Part shown: positions 37,431 through 49,950 of the stretch, piece by piece | Layout of the letters: every line of letters begins with the position of its first letter | Position numbering within the stretch: position 1 is the stretch's first letter | NCBI GenBank assembly: GCA_036925085.1 | Contig: JAUPFP010000157.1 | Location: 1-64,000, forward strand | Direction of reading: 5' to 3' | Length of the DNA: 64,000 bases | DNA from: Brachycybe producta | Taxonomy: Eukaryota > Arthropoda > Diplopoda > Playtdesmida > Andrognathidae | Made by a program: the position numbers and the translations under genes | Notes under the pieces: model-generated | Database searches by the model: none | What the model was told of the DNA's origin: nothing | What the model saw: only the letters and a program-made list of their open reading frames with translations

Positions 37431-38680
37431 TTGAAGTTGAAATTGAAGTTGAAATTGAAGTTGAAATTGAAGTTGAAGTTGAAATTGAAGTTGAAATTGA
37501 AGTTAAACTTGATGTTGAAATTGAAGTTGAAATTGAAGTTGAAATTGAAGTTGAAATTGAAGTTGAAACTGAAGTTGAAATTGAAGTTGAAATTGAAGTT
37601 AAAATTGAAGTTGAAATTGAAGTTGAAATTGAAGTTAAAATTGAAGTTGAGATTGAAGTTGAAAGCGAAGTTGATGTTGAAATTGAAGTTGAAATTGAAG
37701 TTGAAATTGAAGTTGAAGTTAAATTTGAAGTTAAATTTGAAGTTAAATTTGAAGTTGAAGTTGAATTTAAAGTTAAAGATGAAGTTGAAGTTGAAGTTGA
37801 AATTGAAGTTGAAATTGAAGTTGAAATTGAAGTTGAAATTGAAGTTGAAATTGAAGTTGAAATTGAAGTTGAAATTGAAGTTGAAAATGAAGTTGAAGTC
37901 GAAGTTGAAATTGAAGTTGAAGTTGAAATTGAAGTTGAAGTTGAAGTTGAAGTTGAAGTTGAAATTGAAGTTGAAATTGAAGTTGAAATTGAAGTTGAAA
38001 TAGAAGTTGAAATTGAAGTTGAAATTGAAGTTAAAATTAAAGTTGAAATTGAAGTTGAAGTTGAAGTTGAAGTTGAAATTGAAGTTGAAATTGAAGTTGA
38101 AATTGAAGTTGAAATTGAAGTTGAAATTGAAGTTGAAATTGAAGTTGAAATTGAAGTTAAAATTGAAGTTGAAATTGAAGTTGAAATTGAAATTGAAATT
38201 AAAGTTAAAATTGAAGTTGAGATTGAAGTTGAAAGCGAAGTTGATGTTGAAATTGAAGTTCAAATTGAAGTTGAAATTGAAGTTGAAATTGAAGTTGAAG
38301 TTGAAATTGAAGTTGAAATTGAAGTTAAACTTGATGTTGAAATTGAAGTTGAAATTCAAGTTGAAATTGAAGTTGAAATTGAAGTTGAAATTGAAGTTGA
38401 ACTTCAAGTTAAAATTGTAGTTGAAATTGAAGTTAAAATTGAAGTTGAAATTGAAGTTGAAATTGAAATTGAAATTAAAGTTAAAATTGAAGTTGAGATT
38501 GAAGTTGAAAGCGAAGTTGATGTTGAAATTGAAGTTGAAATTGAAGTTGAAATTGAAGTTGAAATTGAAGTTGAAATTGAAGTTGAAATTGAAGTTGAAA
38601 TTGAAGTTGAAGTTTAAATTGAAATTGAAATTGAAGTTGAAATTGAAGTTGAAATTGAAGTTGAAATTGAAGTTGAACTT

Positions 38681-39062
38681 GAAGGTAAAGTTGAAGTTAA
38701 GTTTGAAAATGAAGTTGAAGTTGAAGTTGAAGTTGAAATTGAAGTTGAAGTTGTAGTTGAAAATTTGGTTGAAGTTGAAGTTGAAGTTGAAGTTGAATTT
38801 GAAGTTGAAGTTGAATTTAAAGTTAAAGATGAAGTTGAAGTTGAAGTTGAAACTTAAGTTGAAGTTGAAGTTGAAGTATTAGTTGAAGATGAAGTTGAAA
38901 CTGAAGGTGAAGTTGAATTTGAAATTGAAGTTGAAATTGAAGTTGAAATTGAAGTTGAAATTGAAGTTGAAACTGAATTTGAAATTGACATTGAAATTGA
39001 AGTTGAAATTAAAGTTGAAATTGAAGTTAAAATTGAAGTTTAAGTTTAAGTTAAGGTTAAAG
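38681..39062 (+). repeat. AATTTGG/ACTTAAG/GTATTAG block, copy 1
   Basis: A distinctive block of about 382 bases with GGTAAAG, GAAAATTTGGTTG, GAAACTTAAG, GAAGTATTAG, CTGAAGGTGAAG, GACATTGAA and a terminal GTTTAAGTTTAAGTTAAGG. It contains the only ACTTAAG sites of this part of the array. Its second appearance is 7,479 bases downstream. After it the sequence returns to plain 12-mers, whereas later copies run on into T-rich modules. Confidence 0.85.
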
Positions 39063-39508
39063 TTGAAGTTGAAGTTGAATTTAAAGTTGAAATTGAAGTT
39101 AAAATTGAAGTTGAAATTGAAGTTGAAATTGAAGTTGAAACTGAAGTTGAAATTGAAGTTGAAATTGAAGTTAAAATTGAATTTGAAATTGAAGTTGAAA
39201 TTGAAGTTGAAATTGAAGTTGAAATTGAAGTTGAAATTGAAGTTGAAATTGAAGTTAAAATTGAAGTTGAAATTGAAGTTGAAATTGAAGTTGAAATTGA
39301 AGTTGAAATTAAAGTTAAAATTGAAGTTGAGATTGAAGTTGAAATTGAAGTTGAAATTGAAGTTGAACTTCAAGTTAAAATTGTAGTTGAAATTGAAGTT
39401 GAAATTGAAGTTGAAATTGTAGTTGAAATTGAAGTTGAAATTGAAGTTGAAATTGGAGTTGAAATTGAAGTTGAAATTGAAGTTGAAATTGAAGTTAAAA
39501 TTGAAGTT

Positions 39509-39834
39509 GACAGTAAGATTAAAGTTGAAGTTTAAGTTGAAGTTGAAGTTAAAGTTGATGTAAAGTTGAACTTGAAGTTGAATTTGAAGGTGAAGTTGAA
39601 GTTGAAGTTAAGTTTGAAATTGAAGTTGAAGTTGAAATTGAAGTTGAAATTGAAGTTGAAGTTGAATTCGAAGTTGAAATTGAAGTTGAAGTTAAATTTG
39701 AAGTCGAAGTTGAAGTTGAAGTTAAAATTAAAATTAAAGTTGATGTTGAAGATGATGTTGAAGATGAACTTGAAAATGAAGTTGAAGTTGAAGTTGAACT
39801 TGAAGGTGAAGTGAAGTTAAGTTTGAAAACGAAG
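39509..39834 (+). repeat. GACAGTAAG landmark block, copy 5 (full form)
   Basis: Full landmark order, with GAATTC at 39,664, which is 8,486 bases after the previous one. No private indel seen. This is the last full-form copy in the window; later copies are either short or of the GTTGCAG variant. Confidence 0.85.
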
Positions 39835-42800
39835 TTGAAGTTGAAATTGAAGTTGAAATTGAAGTTAAAATTGAAGTTGAAATTGAAGTTAAAATTGAAG
39901 TTGAAATTGATGTTAAAATTGAAGGTAAAGATGAAATTAAAGTTAAGTTTGAAATTGAAGTTGAAGTTAAAATTGAAGTTGAATTTAAAGTTGAAGTTGA
40001 AGTTGAAGTTGAAATTGAAATTGAAATTGAAGTTGAAATTGAAGTTAAAATTGAAGTTGAAATTGAAGTTGAAATTGAAATTAAAATTAAAGTTAAAATT
40101 GAAGTTGAGATTGAAGTTGAAAGCGAAGTTGATGTTGAAATTGAAGTTGAAATTGAAGTTGAAATTGAAGTTGAAATTGAAGTTGAAATTGAAGTTGAAG
40201 TTGAAATTGAAGTTGAAATTGAAGTTAAACTTGATGTTGAAATTGAAGTTGAAATTGAAGTTGAAATTGAAGTTGAAATTGAAGTTGAAATTGAAGTTGA
40301 AATTGAAGTTGAAATTGAAGTTGAAACTGAAGTTGAAATTGAAGTTGAAATTGAAGTTAAAATTGAAGTTGAAATTGAAGTTGAAGTTGAAGTTGAAATT
40401 GAAGTTGAAACTGAAGTTGAAATTGAAGTTGAAATTGAAGTTAAAATTGAAGTTGAAATTGAAGTTGAAATTGAAGTTGAAACTGAAGTTGAAATTGAAG
40501 TTGAAATTGAAGTTGAAATTGAAGTTAAAATTGAAGTTGAAATTGAAGTTGAAATTGAAGTTGAAATTGAAGTTGAAATTGAAGTTGAAACTGAAGTTGA
40601 AATTGAAGTTGAAATTGAAGTTAAAATTGAAGTTGAAATTGAAGTTGAAGTTGAAGTTGAAGTTGAAGTTGAAGTTGAAATTGAAATTGAAGTTGAAATT
40701 GAAGTTGAAATTGAAGTTGAAATTGAAGTTGAAATTGAAGTTGAAATTGAAGTTGAAATTGAAGTTAAAATTGAAGTTGAAATTGAAGTTGAAATTGAAG
40801 TTGAAATTGAAGTTGAAATTGAAGTTGAAATTGAAGTTGAAATTGAAGTTGAAATTGAAGTTAAAATAGAAATTGAAGTTGAAATTGAAATTGAAATTAA
40901 TGTTAAAATTGAAGTTGAGATTGAAGTTGAAAGCGAAGTTGATGTTGAAATTGAAGTTGAAATTGAAGTTGAAATTGAAGTTGAAGTTGAAATTGAAGTT
41001 GAAATTGAAGTTAAAATTGAAGTTGAAATTGATGTTAAAATTGAAGGTAAAGATGAAATTAAAGTTAAGTTTGAAATTGAAGTTGAAGTTAAAATTGAAG
41101 TTGAATTTAAAGTTGAAGTTGAAGTTGAAGTTGAAATTGAAATTGAAATTGAAGTTGAAATTGAAGTTAAAATTGAAGTTGAAATTGAAGTTGAAATTGA
41201 AATTAAAATTAAAGTTAAAATTGAAGTTGAGATTGAAGTTGAAAGCGAAGTTGATGTTGAAATTGAAGTTGAAATTGAAGTTGAAATTGAAGTTGAAATT
41301 GAAGTTGAAATTGAAGTTGAAGTTGAAATTGAAGTTGAAATTGAAGTTAAACTTGATGTTGAAATTGAAGTTGAAATTGAAGTTGAAATTGAAGTTGAAA
41401 TTGAAGTTGAAATTGAAGTTGAAACTGAAGTTGAAATTGAAGTTGAAATTGAAGTTAAAATTGAAGTTGAAATTGAAGTTGAAGTTGAAGTTGAAATTGA
41501 AGTTGAAACTGAAGTTGAAATTGAAGTTGAAATTGAAGTTAAAATTGAAGTTGAAATTGAAGTTGAAATTGAAGTTGAAACTGAAGTTGAAATTGAAGTT
41601 GAAACTGAAGTTGAAATTGAAGTTAAAATTGAAGTTGAAATTGAAGTTGAAATTGAAGTTGAAATTGAAGTTGAAATTGAAGTTGAAAATGAAGTTGAAG
41701 TCGAAGTTGAAATTGAAGTTGAAGTTGAAATTGAAGTTGAAGTTGAAGTTGAAGTTGAAGTTGAAGTTGAAGTTGAAATTGAAATTGAAGTTGAAATTGA
41801 AGTTGAAATTGAAGTTGAAATTGAAGTTGAAATTGAAGTTGAAATTGAAGTTGAAATTGAAGTTGAAGTTGAAGTTGAAATTGAAGTTGAAGTTGAAGTT
41901 GAAGTTGAAGTTGAAGTTGAAGTTGAAATTGAAATTGAAGTTGAAATTGAAGTTGAAATTGAAATTGAAATTGAAGTTGAAATTGAAGTTGAAATTGAAG
42001 TTGAAATTGAAGTTGAAAATGAAGTTGAAGTCGAAGTTGAAATTGAAGTTGAAGTTGAAATTGAAGTTGAAGTTGAAGTTGAAGTTGAAGTTGAAGTTGA
42101 AGTTGAAATTGAAATTGAAGTTGAAATTGAAGTTGAAATTGAAGTTGAAATTGAAGTTGAAATTGAAGTTGAAATTGAAGTTAAAATTGAAGTTGAAATT
42201 GAAGTTGAAATTGAAGTTGAAATTGAAGTTGAAATTGAAGTTGAAATTGAAGTTGAAATTGAAGTTAAAATTGAAATTGAAGTTGAAATTGAAATTGAAA
42301 TTAAAGTTAAAATTGAAGTTGAGATTGAAGTTGAAAGCGAAGTTGATGTTGAAATTGAAGTTGAAATTGAAGTTGAAATTGAAGTTGAAGTTGAAATTGA
42401 AGTTGAAATTGAAGTTAAACTTGATGTTGAAATTGAAGTTGAAATTGAAGTTGAAATTGAAGTTGAAATTGAAGTTGAAATTGAAGTTGAAATTGAAGTT
42501 AAAATTGAAGTTGAAATTGAAGTTGAAATTGAAGTTGAAATTGAAGTTGAACTTCAAGTTAAAATTGTAGTTGAAATTGAAGTTAAAATTGAAGTTAAAA
42601 TTGAAGTTGAAATTGAAGTTGAAATTGAAATTGAAATTAAAGTTAAAATTGAAGTTGAGATTGAAGTTGAAAGCGAAGTTGATGTTGAAATGGAAGTTGA
42701 AATTGAAGTTGAAATTGAAGTTGAAATTGAAGTTGAAATTGAAGTTGAAGTTGAAATTGAAATTGAAATTGAAGTTGAAATTGAAGTTAAAATTGAAGTT

Positions 42801-43382
42801 GAAATTGAAGTTGAAATTGAAATTGAAATTAAAGTTAAAATTGAAGTTGAGATTGAAGTTGAAAGTGAAGTTGATGTTGAAATTGAAGTTGAAATTGAAG
42901 TTGAAATTGAAGTTGAAATTGAAGTTGAAATTGAAGTTGAAATTGAAGTTGAAATTGAAGTTGAAATTGAAGTTGAAATTGAAGTTGAAATTGAAGTTGA
43001 AATTGAAATTGAAGTTGAAATTGAAGTTGAAATTGAAGTTAAACTTGATGTTGAAATTGAAGTTGAAATTGAAGTTAAAATTGAAGTTGAAATTGAAATT
43101 GAAATTAAAGTTAAAATTGAAGTTGAGATTGAAGTTGAAAGCGAAGTTGATGTTGAAATTGAAGTTGAGATTGAAGTTGAAAGCGAAGTTGATGTTGAAA
43201 TTGAAGTTGAAATTGAAGTTGAAATTGAAGTTGAAATTGAAGTTGAAATTGAAGTTGAAATTGAAGTTGAAATTGAAGTTGAAATTGAAGTTGAAATTGA
43301 AGTTGAAATTGAAATTGAAGTTGAAATTGAAGTTGAAATTGAAATTGAAGTTGAAATTGAAGTTGAAATTGAAGTTAAAGTT

Positions 43383-43445
43383 GATGTAAAGTTGAACTTG
43401 AAGTTGAATTTGAAGGTGAAGTTGAAGTTGAAGTTAAGTTTGAAA
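43383..43445 (+). repeat. Short GATGTAAAG block 3
   Basis: Same truncated form as at 34,867, found at the equivalent place in the second 8.5-kb period. Here it occurs once, without the tandem second copy seen in the first period. Confidence 0.82.
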
Positions 43446-46159
43446 TTGAAGTTGAAATTGAAGTTGAAATTGAAGTTGAAATTGAAGTTGAAGTTGAAAT
43501 TGAAGTTGAAATTGAAGTTAAACTTGATGTTGAAATTGAAGTTGAAATTGAAGTTGAAATTGAAGTTGAAATTGAAGTTGAAACTGAAGTTGAAATTGAA
43601 GTTGAAATTGAAGTTAAAATTGAAGTTGAAATTGAAGTTGAAATTGAAGTTAAAATTGAAGTTGAGATTGAAGTTGAAAGCGAAGTTGATGTTGAAATTG
43701 AAGTTGAAATTGAAGTTGAAATTGAAGTTGAAGTTAAATTTGAAGTTAAATTTGAAGTTAAATTTGAAGTTGAAGTTGAATTTAAAGTTAAAGATGAAGT
43801 TGAAGTTGAAGTTGAAATTGAAGTTGAAATTGAAGTTGAAATTGAAGTTGAAATTGAAGTTGAAATTGAAGTTGAAATTGAAGTTGAAATTGAAGTTGAA
43901 AATGAAGTTGAAGTCGAAGTTGAAATTGAAGTTGAAGTTGAAATTGAAGTTGAAGTTGAAGTTGAAGTTGAAGTTGAAATTGAAGTTGAAATTGAAGTTG
44001 AAATTGAAGTTGAAATAGAAGTTGAAATTGAAGTTGAAATTGAAGTTAAAATTAAAGTTGAAATTGAAGTTGAAGTTGAAGTTGAAGTTGAAATTGAAGT
44101 TGAAATTGAAGTTGAAATTGAAGTTGAAATTGAAGTTGAAATTGAAGTTGAAATTGAAGTTGAAATTGAAGTTAAAATTGAAGTTGAAATTGAAGTTGAA
44201 ATTGAAATTGAAATTAAAGTTAAAATTGAAGTTGAGATTGAAGTTGAAAGCGAAGTTGATGTTGAAATTGAAGTTCAAATTGAAGTTGAAATTGAAGTTG
44301 AAATTGAAGTTGAAGTTGAAATTGAAGTTGAAATTGAAGTTAAACTTGATGTTGAAATTGAAGTTGAAATTCAAGTTGAAATTGAAGTTGAAATTGAAGT
44401 TGAAATTGAAGTTGAACTTCAAGTTAAAATTGTAGTTGAAATTGAAGTTAAAATTGAAGTTGAAATTGAAGTTGAAATTGAAATTGAAATTAAAGTTAAA
44501 ATTGAAGTTGAGATTAAAGTTGAAAGCGAAGTTGATGTTGAAATTGAAGTTGAAATTGAAGTTGAAATTGAAGTTGAAATTGAAGTTGAAATTGAAGTTG
44601 AAATTGAAGTTGAAATTGAAGTTGAAGTTGAAATTGAAATTGAAATTGAAGTTGAAATTGAAGTTAAAATTGAAGTTGAAATTGAAGTTGAAATTGAAAT
44701 TGAAATTAAAGTTAAAATTGAAGTTGAGATTGAAGTTGAAAGCGAAGTTGATGTTGAAATTGAAGTTGAAATTGAAGTTGAAATTGAAGTTGAAATTGAA
44801 GTTGAAATTGAAGTTGAAATTGAAGTTGAAATTGAAGTTGAAATTGAAGTTGAAATTGAAGTTGAAATTGAAGTTGAAATTGAAATTGAAGTTGAAATTG
44901 ATGTTGAAATTGAAGTTAAACTTGATGTTGAAATTGAAGTTGAAATTGAAGTTGAAGTTGAAATTGAAGTTGAAATTGAAGTTAAACTTGATGTTGAAAT
45001 TGAAGTTGAAATTGAAGTTGAAATTGAAGTTGAAATTGAAGTTGAAACTGAAGTTGAAATTGAAGTTGAAATTGAAGTTAAAATTGAAGTTGAAATTGAA
45101 GTTGAAATTGAAGTTAAAATTGAAGTTGAGATTGAAGTTGAAAGCGAAGTTGATGTTGAAATTGAAGTTGAAATTGAAGTTGAAATTGAAGTTGAAGTTA
45201 AATTTGAAGTTAAATTTGAAGTTAAATTTGAAGTTAAAGTTGAATTTAAAGTTAAAGATGAAGTTGAAGTTGAAGTTGAAATTGAAGTTGAAATTGAAGT
45301 TGAAATTGAAGTTGAAATTGAAGTTGAAATTGAAGTTGAAATTGAAGTTGAAATTGAAGTTGAAAATGAAGTTGAAGTTGAAGTTGAAATTGAAGTTGAA
45401 GTTGAAATTGAAGTTGAAGTTGAAGTTGAAGTTGAAGTTGAAATTGAAGTTGAAATTGAAGTTGAAATTGAAGTTGAAATAGAAGTTGAAATTGAAGTTG
45501 AAATTGAAGTTAAAATTAAAGTTGAAATTGAAGTTGAAGTTGAAGTTGAAGTTGAAATTGAAGTTGAAATTGAAGTTGAAATTGAAGTTGAAATTGAAGT
45601 TGAAATTGAAGTTGAAATTGAAGTTGAAATTGAAGTTAAAATTGAAGTTGAAATTGAAGTTGAAATTGAAATTGAAATTAAAGTTAAAATTGAAGTTGAG
45701 ATTGAAGTTGAAAGCGAAGTTGATGTTGAAATTGAAGTTCAAATTGAAGTTGAAATTGAAGTTGAAATTAAAGTTGAAGTTGAAATTGAAGTTGAAATTG
45801 AAGTTAAACTTGATGTTGAAATTGAAGTTGAAATTCAAGTTGAAATTGAAGTTGAAATTGAAGTTGAAATTGAAGTTGAACTTCAAGTTAAAATTGTAGT
45901 TGAAATTGAAGTTAAAATTGAAGTTGAAATTGAAGTTAAAATTGAAATTGAAATTAAAGTTAAAATTGAAGTTGAGATTGAAGTTGAAAGCGAAGTTGAT
46001 GTTGAAATTGAAGTTGAAATTGAAGTTGAAATTGAAGTTGAAATTGAAGTTGAAATTGAAGTTGAAATTGAAGTTGAAATTGAAGTTGAAGTTTAAATTG
46101 AAATTGAAATTGAAGTTGAAATTGAAGTTGAAATTGAAGTTGAAATTGAAGTTGAACTT

Positions 46160-46541
46160 GAAGGTAAAGTTGAAGTTAAGTTTGAAAATGAAGTTGAAGT
46201 TGAAGTTGAAGTTGAAATTGAAGTTGAAGTTGTAGTTGAAAATTTGGTTGAAGTTGAAGTTGAAGTTGAAGTTGAATTTGAAGTTGAAGTTGAATTTAAA
46301 GTTAAAGATGAAGTTGAAGTTGAAGTTGAAACTTAAGTTGAAGTTGAAGTTGAAGTATTAGTTGAAGATGAAGTTGAAACTGAAGGTGAAGTTGAATTTG
46401 AAATTGAAGTTGAAATTGAAGTTGAAATTGAAGTTGAAATTGAAGTTGAAACTGAATTTGAAATTGACATTGAAATTGAAGTTGAAATTAAAGTTGAAAT
46501 TGAAGTTAAAATTGAAGTTTAAGTTTAAGTTAAGGTTAAAG
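46160..46541 (+). repeat. AATTTGG/ACTTAAG/GTATTAG block, copy 2
   Basis: Same variant set as the copy at 38,681: GGTAAAG at the start, CTGAAGG in the middle and GACATTGAA near the end. It marks the first half of the 4,296-bp unit. Confidence 0.85.
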
Positions 46542-47700
46542 TTGAAGTTGAAGTTGAATTTAAAGTTGAAATTGAAGTTAAAATTGAAGTTGAAATTGAA
46601 GTTGAAGTTTAAGTTTAAGTTTAAATTAAAGTTGAAGTTGAAGTTAAAGTTGAAATTGAAATTGAAGTTGAAGTTGAAGATGAAGTTAAAGTTAAGGTTG
46701 TAGTTGAAGTTGAAGTTGAGGTTGTAGTTTAAGTTTAAGTTGAAGTTGAGATTGTTGTTAAAGTTGAAGTTGAAGTTAAAATTAAAATTAAAGTTGATGT
46801 TGAAGATGAAGTTGAAGATGAACTTGAAAATGAAGTTGAAGTTAAAGTTGATGATGAAGTTGAAGATAAAGTTGAAGTTTAAATTGAAGTTGAAGTTGAA
46901 ATAGAAGTTGAAGTTAAAGTTGAAGTTGAAATTGAAGTTAAAGTTGAAGTTGAAATTGAAGTTGAAGTTGTAGTTAAATTTTAATCTTAAGTTGAAGTTA
47001 AAATTGAAGTTGAAGTTGAAGTTGAAGTTAAAGTTAAAGTTGAAGTTGAAGTTAAATTTGAAGTTGAAATTGAAGTTGAAGTTGTAGTTAAATTTTAATC
47101 ATAAGTTGAAGTTAAAATTGAAGTTGAAGTTGAAGTTGAAGTTAAAGTTAAAGTTGAAGTTGAAGTTGAAGTTGAAATTGAACTTGAAGTTTTAGTTGAA
47201 GGTGAAGTTGAAGTTGAAGTTGAAGTTTAATTTTAGTTTAAGTTTAAATTGAAGTTTAAGTTAAAGTTGAAGTTGAAGTTGAAGTTGAAGTTAAAGTTGA
47301 AGTTGAAATTGAAGTTGAAGTTGTAGTTGAAGTTTTAGTTGAAGTTGAAGTTGTTGTTGAAGTTGAGGTTGAAGTTAAAGTTAAAATTGAAGTTGAATTT
47401 GTAGTTGAAGTTAAAGTTGAAATTGAAGTTGAAGTTGAAGTTGAAGTTAAAGTTGAAGTTGAAATCGAAGAGGAAGTTGAAGTTGATGATGAATTTGAAA
47501 TTAAAATTGAAATTGATTTTATAGTTGAAGTTATAGGTGAAGTTCAAGTTGAAGTTAAAGATGAAGTTGAAATTGAGTTTGAAGTTGAAGTTATATTTGA
47601 AGTTCAATTTGAAGTTAAAGATGAAGTTGAAATTGAATTTAAGTTGATGTTGAATTTAAAGTTGAAGTTGAAGTTGAAGTTGAAATTGAAATTGAAGTTG
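46517..47700 (+). repeat. T-rich diverged module, type with GATTTTATAG, copy 1
   Basis: The hexamer is heavily altered here: GTTTAAG runs, GAGGTTGTAG, GAGATTGTTG, GATGATGAAG, TTTTAATCTTAAG near 46,979 and TTTTAATCATAAG near 47,093, GAATCGAAGAGG-like variants near 47,463, GATTTTATAG near 47,514 and ATAGGTGAAGTTCAAG. Single-base losses (near 47,232 and 47,640) shift the register. Sense registers are broken by TAA and TAG. No gene is visible. Confidence 0.83.
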
Positions 47701-48149
47701 AAGTTAAACTTGTAGTTGAAGTTGATGTTAAAGTCGATGATGAAGTTGAAGATGAAGTTAATGTTAAAATTGAAATTGAAATTGAAGTTGAAATTGAAGT
47801 TGAAGTTGAGTTTGAAGTTGAATATGAAGTTGAAGTTGAATTTGAAATTAAAGATGAAGTTGAAGTTGAATTTTAAGTTGATGTTGAATTTAAAGTTGAA
47901 GTTGAAGTTGAAATTGAAGTTGAAATTGAAGTTGAAATTGAAGTTGAAATTGAAGTTGAAATTGAAGTTGAAATTGAAGTTGAAATTGAAGTTGAAATTG
48001 AAGTTGAAATTGAAGTTGAAATTGAAGTTGAAATTGAAGTTGAAATTGAAGTTGAAATTGAAGTTGAAATTGAAGTTGAAATTGAAGTTAAAATTGGAGT
48101 TGAAATTGAAGTTGAAATTGAAGTTGAAATTGAAGTTAAAATTGAAGTT

Positions 48150-48254
48150 GACAGTAAGATTAAAGTTGAAGTTTAAGTTTAAGTTGCAGTTAAAGTTGAA
48201 GTAAAGTTGAACTTGAAGTTGAACTTGAAGGTGAAGTTGAAGTTAAGTTTGAAA
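48150..48254 (+). repeat. GACAGTAAG block, GTTGCAG variant, copy 1
   Basis: GACAGTAAG and GTTTAAG are followed by GTTGCAG, the only GCAG context of this type, then GAAGTAAAG where full copies have GATGTAAAG, and AACTTGAAGG where they have AATTTGAAGG. GAATTC and the GATGATG part are missing. A run of plain 12-mers lies on each side. Confidence 0.85.
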
Positions 48255-48442
48255 TTGAAGTTGAAGTTGAAATTGAAGTTGAAATTGAAGTTGAAATTGA
48301 AGTTGAAATTGAAGTTGAAATTGAAGTTGAAATTGAAGTTGAAATTGAAGTTGAAATTGAAGTTGAAATTGAAGTTTAAATTGAAGTTGAAATTGAAGTT
48401 GAAATTGAAGTTGAAATTGAAGTTGAAGTTGAAGTTGAACTT

Positions 48443-48830
48443 GAAGGTGAAGTTGAAGTTAAGTTTGAAAATGAAGTTGAAGTTGAAGTTGAAATTGAAG
48501 TTGAAGTTGTAGTTGAAAATTTGGTTGAAGTTGAAGTTGAAGTTGAAGTTGAATTTGAAGTTGAAGTTGAATTTAAAGTTAAAGATGAAGTTGAAGTTGA
48601 AGTTGAAACTTAAGTTGAAGTTGAAGTTGAAGTATTAGTTGAAGATGAAGTTGAAATTGAAGGTGAAGTTGAATTTGAAATTGAAGTTGAAATTGAAGTT
48701 GAAATTGAAGTTGAAATTGAAGTTGAAATTGAAGTTGAAACTGAATTTGAAATTGACATTAAAATTGAAGTTGAAATTAAAGTTGAAATTGAAGTTAAAA
48801 TTGAAGTTTAAGTTTAAGTTAAGGTTAAAG
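48443..48830 (+). repeat. AATTTGG/ACTTAAG/GTATTAG block, copy 3
   Basis: Differs from copies 1 and 2 by GGTGAAG at the start, ATTGAAGG in place of CTGAAGG, and GACATTAAA in place of GACATTGAA. This set defines the second-half variant of the 4,296-bp unit. Confidence 0.85.
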
Positions 48831-49950
48831 TTGAAGTTGAAGTTGAATTTAAAGTTGAAATTGAAGTTAAAATTGAAGTTGAAATTGAAGTTGAAGTTTA
48901 AGTTTAAGTTTAAATTAAAGTTGAAGTTGAAGTTAAAGTTGAAATTGAAATTGAAGTTGAAGTTGAAGTTGAAGTTGAAGATGAAGTTAAAGTTAAGGTT
49001 GTAGTTGAAGTTGAAGTTGAGGTTGTAGTTTAAGTTGAAGTTGAAGTTGAGATTGTTGTTAAAGTTGAAGTTGAAGTTAAAATTAAAATTAAAGTTGATG
49101 TTGAAGATGAAGTTGAAGATGAACTTGAAAATGAAGTTGAAGTTAAAGTTGATGATGAAGTTGAAGATAAAGTTGATGTTTAAATTGAAGTTGAAGTTGA
49201 AATAGAAGTTGAAGTTAAAGTTGAAGTTGAAATTGAAGTTAAAGTTGAAGTTGAAATTGAAGTTGAAGTTGTAGTTAAATTTTAATCTTAAGTTGAAGTT
49301 AAAATTGAAGTTGAAGTTGAAGTTGAAGTTAAAGTTAAAGTTGAAGTTGAAGTTAAAGTTGAAGTTGAAATTGAAGTTGAAGTTGTAGTTAAATTTTAAT
49401 CTTAAGTTGAAGTTAAAATTGAAGTTGAAGTTGAAGTTGAAGTTGAAGTTAAAGTTAAAGTTGAAGTTGAAGTTGAAGTTGAAATTGAACTTGAAGTTTT
49501 AGTTGAAGGTGAAGTTGAAGTTGAAGTTGAAGTTTAATTTTAGTTTAAGTTTAAATTGAAGTTTAAGTTAAAGTTGAAGTTAAAGTTGAAGTTAAAGTTG
49601 AAGTTGAAGTTAAAGTTGAAGTTGAAATTGAAGTTGAAGTTGTAGTTGAAGTTTTAGTTGAAGGTGAAGTTTAAGTTGAAGTTTAGTTTTAGTTTAAGTT
49701 TAAATTGAAGTTGAAGTTAAAGTTGAAGTTGAAGTTAAAGTTGAAGTTGAATTTGAAGTTGAAGATGCATTTAAAGTTGAAGTTGAAGTTAAAGATGAAG
49801 TTGAAGTTGAAGTTGAAGTTGAAGTTTTAGTTGAAGGTGAAGTTGAAATTGAAGTTGAAGTTTAATTTTAGTTTAAGTTTAAACTGAAGTTGAAGTTAAA
49901 CTTGAAGTTGGAGTTGAATTTGAATTTGAAATTTAAGTTGAAGTTGAAGT
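48806..49950 (+). repeat. T-rich diverged module, type with ATGCAT, copy 1
   Basis: Begins like the GATTTTATAG type, but both TTTTAATC motifs continue as TTAAG. It then runs through several GTTTAATTTTAG repeats to GATGCAT at 49,764 and GTTGGAG near 49,907. It ends at GAATTTGAATTTGAAATTTAAG, after which a partial third start of the T-rich module is cut off by the 4,296-bp unit boundary. No gene is visible. Confidence 0.82.

Larger units (their letters stand above)
34460..38610 (+). repeat. 2.50-2.57 kb internal tandem duplication
   Basis: Sequence at about 34,460-36,045 recurs at about 36,961-38,610. The adjacent AGCG pair (34,623/34,665) reappears near 37,126/37,168, the short GATGTAAAG block at 34,867 reappears at 37,368, and CTTCAAG/TGTAG near 35,836 reappears near 38,403. 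The offset grows from about 2,501 to 2,567 through extra 12-mers. The second 8.5-kb period has only one copy of the duplicated central part. Confidence 0.82.
31024..39508 (+). repeat. 8.5-kb higher-order period, copy A
   Basis: The period runs from one GACAGTAAG block to the next (8,485 bases). It carries a GGTAAAGATGAA module twice (about 31,438 and 32,530), a field rich in CTGAAG and in AATGAAGTTGAAGTCG, the CTTCAAG/TGTAG module near 34,049, a run of AGCG modules, a short GATGTAAAG block at 34,867 that recurs at 37,368, and the GGTAAAG/AATTTGG block at 38.7 kb. Most of it matches copy B at offsets of 8,486 to 8,582, then 7,479 after about 38.0 kb. Confidence 0.82.
39509..48149 (+). repeat. 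8.6-kb higher-order period, copy B
   Basis: From GACAGTAAG at 39,509 to GACAGTAAG at 48,150 is 8,641 bases. Up to about 45.4 kb it follows copy A. It then lacks about 1.1 kb that copy A has at 36.9-38.0 kb. From about 46.6 kb it departs into T-rich modules absent from copy A. It also carries an ATGGAA variant near 42,690. The two periods therefore share their ends but not all of their contents. Confidence 0.8.

Noticed and set aside
46976..47106. TTTTAATC/TTAAG motifs as promoters or terminators
   Set aside because: They lie at fixed places in duplicated T-rich modules, with no gene near and no stem-loop with a T-tract. AT-rich motifs are expected by chance here.
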